In this document: piece by piece, positions 44,796 through 53,011 of the stretch
How positions within the stretch are numbered: position 1 is the first letter of the stretch
How the letters are laid out: every line of letters starts with the position of its first letter
NCBI RefSeq assembly: GCF_000380985.1
Contig: NZ_KB905697.1
Location: forward strand, 248,001 to 312,000
Length of the DNA stretch: 64,000 nucleotides
Direction: 5' to 3'
Source: Proteiniphilum acetatigenes DSM 18083
GTDB taxonomy: Bacteria; Bacteroidota; Bacteroidia; Bacteroidales; Dysgonomonadaceae
The notes under the pieces: generated by a model
What the model saw: only the letters and a program-made list of their open reading frames with translations
What the model was told of the DNA's origin: nothing
The model's database searches: none
Made by a program: the position numbers and the translations under genes

Positions 44796-47700
44796 TTAAA
44801 ATGTTACATTGATTCCAAAAGTATATGATCTGTTTGTGGGATATTTATCCCTGCTGTCGGTACCGGCTTCCAACCCCGTTATCTGCACTTCAGGGTCAAT
44901 ACCTGTATATCCGGTAATGGTTGCCAGGTTTAAGCAGGACACATAAAGGCGTAAATTCCTTATATACTTAATAATCTTCACATTAAAAGTATAACCTACC
45001 GTTACGTTGTCAATTTTCCAGTAGTCACCGTTCTCCACAAACTCACTGATATAGCGTTGAGAGTCGTTAATGGTCGCTTTCTTTCCGGTCGGCTTACCTG
45101 TTGTCAGGTCAACAACATCATATTGATCGAAGGCCGAATTCAGGACATTGTACTGGATGGTCGGATTTCCATAATACATTTTCTGATAGTTCAATATCTG
45201 GAAACCGAAAGCTCCACGCATTCCTATAGATACGTCAATATTCTTATATCTCAACTGATTGCTCCAGTTAAGATTGTGTTTGGGAACACCATTTCCCAGC
45301 ACCTGGCGGTCTTCATCCGTTGCATCTTTGGCCAGATCATAATATCTTTCGATCACTTCTCCTGCATCGTTTTTCTTCAACCGTTCCACAACCCATAGTC
45401 CATCTTCATTCAGCCCGACCGATTTGAGTCCGAAGAAATTTCCTATGGGATCACCCACTTTCACACGATGGGTAGTCGTTTGGATAGGTTCTCCCGTATG
45501 CCCTGTCGTGAACCAGTCTGTCGACATGGAGAACTGATCATTGGATATGGATATCAGTTTATTTTTATTATTAGAATAGGTAACACTCGTATTCCATTCA
45601 AAATCTCCCGATTGTACCGGAATAGCACGTATCAATGCTTCAAATCCGGTATTTTCTATCTGCCCCACATTGGCCGTGATAGTGCCATATTGATAGGGAG
45701 GCACCGGTACAGAATAATCCCACAAAGCGTCTTTTGTCTGCCTTAAGTACCAATCAAACGCACCTCCTAAGCGTCCCTGGAATACATCAAAATCCAGCCC
45801 GACATTATATTCATACTTTTTTTCCCAACGCAAATCGGGATTCGGATTCCTGACAGGTATCAACGTATTTATCCATTCTCCACCATACATAAAATAACCG
45901 TCATAATTTAACGAAGCAAGGGAGACATACGGGTTGCTGATATTGATTCCCGTAATGCCAAACCCGGCCCTGAGTTTTAAATTTTCCAGCCAATCACAGT
46001 TCTTCATGAAGGATTGCTGATTGATACGCCACCCGGCCGATATTCCAGGGAAATTCCCCCATTTATGATCGGCGCCGAACTTCGAAGATCCTTCCCGTCG
46101 TACAGAAGCCATCAATAGATAACGGTCATCATAATTGTATGTTACCCGGGCAAATAAACCGATCAGTTTTTCGGTTTTCCTGTAAGAAGTCATACTTGCT
46201 TCACCTCTGGATAGTGCTAATCCGGATTCCAGCTTATTATAGGTATAACTATCCGTAGGGAAATCCCTGTTTGAAACGCTGAAATTCTCGCTCGAAGAAT
46301 CTTCATAATTATATCCGGCAATGGCATTTATCTGTTGTTTGTTAAATGTATGACTCCAGTCAACGGTAATTTCAGCAAGGTTATTTATATAATCCGAAGT
46401 ATAGCGCGATGCATATCCGTTATACCCCCCTTCAGTAGTCGTAGGATGCTGTTTCGTATAATAATAGCCGTTAAGGTAGCTTTGCCCTTTACGCGTTATC
46501 ATTCCTTTTACGGCAAAATTATCGACAGGGCGAAATTCCATACTTCCCGTAAAACGGATATTACGTGAACGCGTCATCCCTATTGTTTCATTCAATAATG
46601 AAACAGGGTTGTCATAGAAATAAACGGGACGCTCAACATAAGACCCATCGTCGTTGTAAATTCCCTGTGTCGGATTTTGAATGCATGCATACCGGTACAC
46701 ATTGGTATTAAATCCGGGGCCGGTATTTTGTTCATTTGCTATTAAGGAAATATTTGAGATCAGTTTATCATCAAACATACGATGTGCAAACTCTAAACGT
46801 CCTCTGATATTTTCAGAATCGGATTTTTTGAATGTCCCCTCTTTTTTGTCATACGTAAGATTGGCAATGATACTTGTTTGGGAACTACCACCTCTATATG
46901 TCAGATTATGCACGTTGGAAATTCCTGTCCGGCTTACCTCCTTTAGCCAATCCGTATCATGCCCGTAATCCTGATCATTTGCCCCCGAGAATTCATAACC
47001 TTCCTGAAATCGCGCTCTCAGTTCACCCGCATTCATAAAGTCGGCAACCCTTGCTTGTTGGGAGATCGATACATACCCGTTATATTCAATGGTTGCCGGA
47101 GCATCGCGTCTTCCGCCTTTAGTTGTGATAATAATCACCCCATTGGTACCCCGTGTACCGTATATAGCGGTTGCGGAACCATCTTTTAAAACATCGATCG
47201 ACTCAATATCTTCAGGCGCAACCGTAGCAAATGATCCCGGCACACCATCCACCAATATCAACGGAGACGTTAATCCCATTAAGGTGGAATTACCGCGAAG
47301 CATAACGGAAGTACTGGCCGACGGATCACCGGTGGGCAGTGAGATTTGTAACCCTGCCACCTTGCCCTGTACCAATTGTCCCGCATCAAGGATGGCTCCT
47401 TTATTAAACATTTCGGATTTCACACTTGCCACGGAACTTGTCACATCCACCCTTTTCTGGGTACCATAACCAATCACGACAACCTCCTCCATAATTTTTA
47501 AATCTTCTATCAGCGTGATGGTCATCAGCCGATCCTGCTCAATAGGATATTCAGCCGTTTTATACCCAATATAGGAAACGACTAATACCGCATTCGAATC
47601 TTTCACATCAAGTGAAAAATTTCCTTCCGTGTCGGTTACCGTACCGTTAGCGGTTCCTTTTTCGATAATATTCGCTCCGATAATCGGAATCCCTGCTTCA

Positions 47701-47858
47701 TCCACAATGATTCCCCCGATTTTCACAGAAGCTTGCAGATATTCATTCCTATTCGCAAATAGCGATCCTTCCGGGTAGATGAAGAATAGTAGTAAAAATG
47801 AAATAAAACAGACATAGCATTTCAATCCGTGTTTGTTGTTTTTTGAATTTGCTCTCAT
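44796..47858 (-). CDS. SusC-type TonB-dependent transporter (PUL 3)
   Basis: The protein of 1020 residues (from ATG 47858, MRANSKNN) has a signal segment (CYVCFISFLLLFFI). It has a carboxypeptidase-regulatory-like domain (IIGANIIEKGTANGTVTD), a plug with VVIGYGTQKR, and the barrel ending in TFGINVTF. It lacks the STN domain, consistent with control by the divergent hybrid regulator at 48060. The longer open frame, up to 47969, starts in AT-rich non-coding sequence and was not used. Of the three SusC proteins here, this is the one directly followed by enzymes. Confidence 0.95.
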   Translation of the reverse strand: MRANSKNNKHGLKCYVCFISFLLLFFIYPEGSLFANRNEYLQASVKIGGIIVDEAGIPIIGANIIEKGTANGTVTDTEGNFSLDVKDSNAVLVVSYIGYKTAEYPIEQDRLMTITLIEDLKIMEEVVVIGYGTQKRVDVTSSVASVKSEMFNKGAILDAGQLVQGKVAGLQISLPTGDPSASTSVMLRGNSTLMGLTSPLILVDGVPGSFATVAPEDIESIDVLKDGSATAIYGTRGTNGVIIITTKGGRRDAPATIEYNGYVSISQQARVADFMNAGELRARFQEGYEFSGANDQDYGHDTDWLKEVSRTGISNVHNLTYRGGSSQTSIIANLTYDKKEGTFKKSDSENIRGRLEFAHRMFDDKLISNISLIANEQNTGPGFNTNVYRYACIQNPTQGIYNDDGSYVERPVYFYDNPVSLLNETIGMTRSRNIRFTGSMEFRPVDNFAVKGMITRKGQSYLNGYYYTKQHPTTTEGGYNGYASRYTSDYINNLAEITVDWSHTFNKQQINAIAGYNYEDSSSENFSVSNRDFPTDSYTYNKLESGLALSRGEASMTSYRKTEKLIGLFARVTYNYDDRYLLMASVRREGSSKFGADHKWGNFPGISAGWRINQQSFMKNCDWLENLKLRAGFGITGINISNPYVSLASLNYDGYFMYGGEWINTLIPVRNPNPDLRWEKKYEYNVGLDFDVFQGRLGGAFDWYLRQTKDALWDYSVPVPPYQYGTITANVGQIENTGFEALIRAIPVQSGDFEWNTSVTYSNNKNKLISISNDQFSMSTDWFTTGHTGEPIQTTTHRVKVGDPIGNFFGLKSVGLNEDGLWVVERLKKNDAGEVIERYYDLAKDATDEDRQVLGNGVPKHNLNWSNQLRYKNIDVSIGMRGAFGFQILNYQKMYYGNPTIQYNVLNSAFDQYDVVDLTTGKPTGKKATINDSQRYISEFVENGDYWKIDNVTVGYTFNVKIIKYIRNLRLYVSCLNLATITGYTGIDPEVQITGLEAGTDSRDKYPTNRSYTFGINVTF

Positions 47859-47985
47859 AGGGTTAAAATATAAAAAAGTAAAAAATAATATTCGAAGTAA
47901 TGTGTAACCCACTGGTTCTGTTTGCAAATTTGAGGTGAAAAAAGAACTTGTAATACAAAAAAAATCCAAAAAAATAACACAATTC

Positions 47986-48018
47986 TATTTTAAGTGTCAA
48001 TTTAACACTATATCTTTG
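47986..48018 (+). promoter_or_regulatory. HTCS promoter and adjacent inverted repeat
   Basis: TATCTTTG at 48011-48018 is an exact -7 box, 42 bases before the HTCS ATG. Just upstream, AGTGT (47993-47997) and ACACT (48005-48009) form an inverted repeat with a 7-base spacer, TTTAA-rich. It could be a binding site of the regulator in the 201-base divergent region. Confidence 0.55.
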
Positions 48019-48059
48019 AGGGGAATTTAAAATAAGCCTGAATATAGACGTAAAAATCC

Positions 48060-51000
48060 ATGCAAACAATACTTTCCATATTCTTCATATTTTGGATATT
48101 GTGTTTGAAATCGTTCTCCATTGAACTGAATTTCCAATATTACAAGGTAGAGGACGGTTTATCCTCGAATACGGTGTATGCTGTTCTCCAGGACTCGAGA
48201 GGATTTATGTGGTTCGGGACCGAAAACGGGTTGAACCGATTCGACGGTTACACATTTACCGCCTACCGGAATATCCCACGAAATGAAAATTCCCTGATAA
48301 ACAATTATGTATATTGTCTTATTGAAGATGGGGATCAAACACTCTGGATCGGAACCGAACGGGGTGTATGTACGTTTGACCTGGGAAAAGACGGGTTCAG
48401 TCCGTTTATATTAAAAACCGAAAAAGGCATTCCGGTCTCAGGAAGAATTCAAAATCTGATTCCCGATAACGGGAAAATATGGATCACGTCTGCAAGGCAG
48501 GGGGTTTTTGTGTATGAAAATAATAAGCTATCCCTGCATTCTTTCGAGGAATTCAAAATAAACCCGGACGAACAGATATGGGTAACAGGGATCTATAAAG
48601 ACAAAGAAAATATTATCTGGGCTTCGGTGGACAATACCGGACATCAGATATACAGGTTTAATAAGGAATCGGGAAAATTTACTCCCGGCTTTCCGGATAT
48701 GTGTTTCGATGAACAAAAGCAATTGCGTGCCTACAGCATGCTGGAAGATACTTTCGGGACATTGTGGTTCGGAACATGGACAAACGGCCTGATCGCAGTA
48801 GATAAACACAAAGGGATCATCACCGAAAGACATTTACATATCCCCGGTAAAGACAGAATCCTGCATATCCATCAATTAACGGAGTACGATCCGGGCACCC
48901 TACTGATCGGGTCGAATGACGGGCTTACTTCCTTCAAAATATCACCCATAGCCGGCAACCGGCCGGATCAACATTTCCGGGAGCCAATGCTCTCCAATTG
49001 TTTTGTGTATCCCATTTATAAGGATAACGAAGGGGGTCTCTGGATCGGAACATATTACGGCGGAATAAATTATGCGTCGCCCAACAGAAACTATTTCACA
49101 GGATATACATATATCAAACACGAGAATTCTGTTACGGGAAACGTGGTTAGCTGTTTCTGCGAAGATCCGTCAGGAAATATATGGATCGGAACCGAAGACG
49201 GCGGACTGAACGAACTGAATGTAAAAACCGGAAAATTTCATGCATATAGTTATAAGGATAAGACGAATGGCCTGTCGTTTGATAATGTGCATGCTCTCCT
49301 GATAGATAACAACAACCTGTGGGTCGGAACATATACGGGAGGACTCAATGTAATGGATCTTCACACGAAGAAGATCAAACATTATGTTTCGGATCATGCA
49401 GATAAAAACACACTGGATGCGAATAACATCTATTCGATATATCGTGATTCGCTGGCAAATATCTGGATTGGGACCTCATCAGGAATAAACCTGTATAACC
49501 GGCAATCGGATAATTTCACCCGTGCCCGTCACCTGAATGAAATAGTAATGGATATTTTACAGACAGGAAACCATATCTGGTTTGCGACGATCAATAGGGG
49601 ATTACAAAAATTCGATCTCGAATCCGGCCAATGGACGGAATACCTGTTCGAATCCGATAACGAAAATTCATTAATCAGTAACGATGTGATTTGCCTGGGG
49701 ACCGATGAAAAGCAACAGTTATGGATCGGTACCAACCACGGATTATGCCGGTATGACCCAAAAAATGATATTTTTATCAATGAAAAAGTGGAATTTCAGA
49801 GCAATTATATTTGTAAGGTCTTTGTCGAAAACGGAAACCTATGGATTGCAACGCTGAAGGGATTGATCTGTTATACACCTTCTACAAAGCAATACCGTCA
49901 ATTCACCAAAAGCGACGGATTGCTGAGCGACCTGTTCACACCAAACTCCGGATTCAAAACCTCTTCGGGCAAAATTTACCTAGGAACACCCAACGGATTC
50001 AATGCCTTCTACCCCAAACAAATATCTAAGAACACACACGTGCCTCCTATCGCGATAACGGATTTTCAACTGTTCAACAAACCGGTGAATATGGACGATT
50101 TCGTCACCGGAAATAAACAAAATCAACCCGTTCTTACACTGCCACACAATAAAAATTCATTCAGCTTCGGATTTACGGCATTGAGTTTCTTTGCTCCCGA
50201 GAAAAACAGGTATTCCTTTATGCTGGAAGGATTCGACAAGAGTTGGAATGCTCCCGGTAAAGAACGGAGGGCGACATACACGAATATCCCACCCGGAAAT
50301 TACACTTTCAGGATAAAAGCATCGAATAACGATGGTATCTGGAACGACAAAGATTATACCCTGGCAATCATCATAAAACCACCTCTTTGGTGGAACGGAT
50401 GGTCAATCACACTCTATATGTTACTTCTCATTACCGGCATCCTCTATCTGTTTCATTTCCTTCGGGAAAAAGACAAACGGAAAAACGAGGAAAAAATCTC
50501 CAGGATCAGAAGCGAACAGGAAAAAGAGATGTATCGTTCCAAAATAGAGTTTTTCACCAATGTGGCACACGAGATAAGAACACCTCTAAGTTTGATCATT
50601 GCTCCTTTGGAACAGGTAATCGAAGCCTCGGACGCGATGCCGGATGCAATCAAGGAGAATCTGGATATCATGAGAAGCAATAGTCAACGCCTCTTAACAT
50701 TAGTCAATCAGTTACTCGATTTTTCAAAGATTGAAAAAGGGGGGTGTATCCAGATCTCACTGTCCAATCAGAACATTCATCACTTACTGGCAGAGATCTA
50801 TCCACGGTTTAAACCATTCATCGAACATAAACACATTCTGTTTGAATACATCTGTAATGATACGGATTTCGAGACGATGACCGATGCGGAAAACCTCACA
50901 AAAGTGGTAAGCAACCTGTTGAGCAACGCATCGAAATACACGACCGATCACATATTACTGAAATTGAATGCACATCTCTCCGCGGATTACTATGAAATAT

Positions 51001-52097
51001 CGGTAAAAGATAACGGTGCCGGTTTGTCTGAATCGGAAACCGAGCATATATTCAAACCGTTTTATCAGGCGCCGGGACAATACAACTCCGGTACAGGCCT
51101 CGGATTATTCCTGGTAAAATCGATAGTGGATGCACTTGACGGAAAAATAGCACTAATAAATAATCCCGGTGAGAGTTTTTCCATTTCAGTCGTTCTTCCT
51201 AAAATAAACAGGCAGGTAGAATATCCTCCCCCCGGAGAATATTCTACGGAAACACAAATGAGCTCCGGTATAGAACCCGAAAGTTGCGATTCAGGCAACA
51301 TTTGTTGCGATTCGGGTAATGATGAAAAACCATCGCTGCTGATCGTGGAAGACGACAAAGATATGCAGGCGTTCATCCGGAAACAGTTCCTGAACAATTA
51401 CCTCGTTTATACGGCAAGCGATGGAAATGAGGGTATTGACATCCTGGAAAATCATCCAATAGATATCATCGTTACAGATATGATGATGCCGAATATGGAT
51501 GGCATCACATTTTGCAAAACCGTCAAACAGAATTTTTTATGGAGCCATATTCCGGTGATTATGCTGACGGCAAAAACAAATGTCGGATCAAAGATCGAAG
51601 CCTTTGAGACGGGCGCTGATGCGTATCTGGAAAAGCCTTTCCATATTTCCTATTTGTCCACACGCATCCGGAACCTGCTGGAATCACGCAGATTACTGTT
51701 CCAAAAATTCTCCCAGACACCGCATGCTTCCCTGAAAAGTATCGCAGGAAACAAAACAGATGAAGATTTTCTGGTAAAATTGAACGAGATCATTGAAAAG
51801 AATATTGAAAATTCCGATTTCTCTATCGATAATCTGGCGAAAGAGATGGGCATCAGCAGTTCGGGATTGTTTGCAAAGATAAAACAGATATCCGGAATGA
51901 CGCCCAACAGGCTTATTCTGTCCATGCGACTGAAGAAAGCGGCTGAACTGTTAAGTGGAGGAAGATACAGGGTAAATGAAGTGTGTTACAGGGTAGGCTT
52001 CAACAACCCGTCTTATTTTGCAAAATGTTTCCAGAAACAATTCAGAAAACTCCCAAAAGATTTTATCAGCGATCCGGATGAAAAAACGGAAGATTAA
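48060..52097 (+). CDS. Hybrid two-component system regulator (HTCS) of PUL 3
   Basis: The 1345-residue protein joins sensor and response regulator in one chain. After a signal anchor come two seven-bladed Reg_prop propellers (residues about 20-690, repeated LWIGT motifs) and a Y_Y_Y domain. A transmembrane helix follows near residue 790. The histidine kinase has phospho-acceptor His837 (NVAHEIRTPL) and ATP site motifs NLLSNASKY and GTGLGLFLV. The receiver domain has Asp1140 (VTDMMMPNMDG). A C-terminal AraC-type double helix-turn-helix ends the protein (MGISSSGLFAKIKQ, VCYRVGFNNPSYFAKCF). It senses an oligosaccharide in the periplasm and activates its PUL. It is divergent from SusC of PUL 3, the normal place for the cognate regulator. 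Confidence 0.95.
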   Translation: MQTILSIFFIFWILCLKSFSIELNFQYYKVEDGLSSNTVYAVLQDSRGFMWFGTENGLNRFDGYTFTAYRNIPRNENSLINNYVYCLIEDGDQTLWIGTERGVCTFDLGKDGFSPFILKTEKGIPVSGRIQNLIPDNGKIWITSARQGVFVYENNKLSLHSFEEFKINPDEQIWVTGIYKDKENIIWASVDNTGHQIYRFNKESGKFTPGFPDMCFDEQKQLRAYSMLEDTFGTLWFGTWTNGLIAVDKHKGIITERHLHIPGKDRILHIHQLTEYDPGTLLIGSNDGLTSFKISPIAGNRPDQHFREPMLSNCFVYPIYKDNEGGLWIGTYYGGINYASPNRNYFTGYTYIKHENSVTGNVVSCFCEDPSGNIWIGTEDGGLNELNVKTGKFHAYSYKDKTNGLSFDNVHALLIDNNNLWVGTYTGGLNVMDLHTKKIKHYVSDHADKNTLDANNIYSIYRDSLANIWIGTSSGINLYNRQSDNFTRARHLNEIVMDILQTGNHIWFATINRGLQKFDLESGQWTEYLFESDNENSLISNDVICLGTDEKQQLWIGTNHGLCRYDPKNDIFINEKVEFQSNYICKVFVENGNLWIATLKGLICYTPSTKQYRQFTKSDGLLSDLFTPNSGFKTSSGKIYLGTPNGFNAFYPKQISKNTHVPPIAITDFQLFNKPVNMDDFVTGNKQNQPVLTLPHNKNSFSFGFTALSFFAPEKNRYSFMLEGFDKSWNAPGKERRATYTNIPPGNYTFRIKASNNDGIWNDKDYTLAIIIKPPLWWNGWSITLYMLLLITGILYLFHFLREKDKRKNEEKISRIRSEQEKEMYRSKIEFFTNVAHEIRTPLSLIIAPLEQVIEASDAMPDAIKENLDIMRSNSQRLLTLVNQLLDFSKIEKGGCIQISLSNQNIHHLLAEIYPRFKPFIEHKHILFEYICNDTDFETMTDAENLTKVVSNLLSNASKYTTDHILLKLNAHLSADYYEISVKDNGAGLSESETEHIFKPFYQAPGQYNSGTGLGLFLVKSIVDALDGKIALINNPGESFSISVVLPKINRQVEYPPPGEYSTETQMSSGIEPESCDSGNICCDSGNDEKPSLLIVEDDKDMQAFIRKQFLNNYLVYTASDGNEGIDILENHPIDIIVTDMMMPNMDGITFCKTVKQNFLWSHIPVIMLTAKTNVGSKIEAFETGADAYLEKPFHISYLSTRIRNLLESRRLLFQKFSQTPHASLKSIAGNKTDEDFLVKLNEIIEKNIENSDFSIDNLAKEMGISSSGLFAKIKQISGMTPNRLILSMRLKKAAELLSGGRYRVNEVCYRVGFNNPSYFAKCFQKQFRKLPKDFISDPDEKTED

Positions 52098-52999
52098 CCC
52101 CCGATAACCGCATTCAATCTGTTTTCAATAAAAACAGAGTGGATGTATGCTATCTTTTCTTTTGATGGTTCTGCCATACCGTTTTCGTTGTAGGTCTTCC
52201 CCAGTTTTTCGTATTTTTTTGAAGCAATATTATGATAAGGCAGCAATCCCACAACGGTTGGTTTTCGTTGCAATCCGTTCAGAAAAGCGATTGTCTCCAT
52301 GATATTTTCATTATCGGTATTTACCCCTTCCACCAAAGGAATACGGATATGATATTCTTTATCGTGACCGGAAATCAGTTTGAGGTTTTTCAGAATGAGT
52401 GTATTATCCGCTCCCACCCACTTACGATGATCCTGTGTATTCATTAGTTTCAGATCATACAGGAAAAGGTCGGTATGGTCCAGGATATCTTCCACCACCG
52501 CCGACCTCACACTACCTGAGGTATCGACCGCCCGATGAATCCCTTCCCGTCCGCACCTGATCAGCAGGCTTTTCAATGCTTCGGGATACATCAACGGTTC
52601 ACCGCCTGAGAAAGTAACCCCACCGCCCGAAGCATCCATTATATTGGTCTCTTTTAAGACAGCAGTCATCACTTCCTCTTCGGAATAATCCCGCCCACTC
52701 ATCTCAATGGCTTTGGTGGGACACACTTCGGCACACTTTCCACAAAGGGTACATTTATCGAAATCGGTAATGACTCCGTCCGTTTTTGTCAGCGTTAACG
52801 CATTTTCCGGGCATATAGCCACACACGATCCACATCCGATGCATTTGCTTTTATTATACAGCTTTTCGGTTTTAAAGGAGATGCTCTCAGGATTATGACA
52901 CCATCGACATGAGAGTGGGCAGCCTTTGAAAAAGACCGTAACCCGTACTCCAGGGCCGTCGTTGATCGAATACCGTTTTATGTCGAAGAGGAATGGCAT
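52094..52999 (-). CDS. hypE: Glycyl-radical-enzyme activating enzyme (radical SAM), HypE-like
   Basis: The 301-residue protein has the radical-SAM cluster cysteines Cys27, Cys31 and Cys34 (GCPLSCRWC) and the GGGVTFSGGEPL motif. An inserted ferredoxin-like domain carries two further 4Fe-4S motifs (CIGCGSCVAICPE and CTLCGKCAEVCPT). This is the layout of activases for dehydratase-type glycyl radical enzymes, unlike the shorter PflA. It abstracts a hydrogen from the conserved glycine of the partner enzyme, whose gene ends 12 bases upstream. Its stop codon overlaps that of the convergent HTCS gene by three bases. The symbol is given by analogy with the partner assignment. Confidence 0.85.
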   Translation of the reverse strand: MPFLFDIKRYSINDGPGVRVTVFFKGCPLSCRWCHNPESISFKTEKLYNKSKCIGCGSCVAICPENALTLTKTDGVITDFDKCTLCGKCAEVCPTKAIEMSGRDYSEEEVMTAVLKETNIMDASGGGVTFSGGEPLMYPEALKSLLIRCGREGIHRAVDTSGSVRSAVVEDILDHTDLFLYDLKLMNTQDHRKWVGADNTLILKNLKLISGHDKEYHIRIPLVEGVNTDNENIMETIAFLNGLQRKPTVVGLLPYHNIASKKYEKLGKTYNENGMAEPSKEKIAYIHSVFIENRLNAVIGG

Positions 53000-53011
53000 C
53001 GACTTCCGTTT

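Noticed and set aside
47859-47969. Longer N-terminus for SusC of PUL 3
   Set aside because: The extension is AT-rich, lies in the divergent control region and would place the signal segment too far inside.
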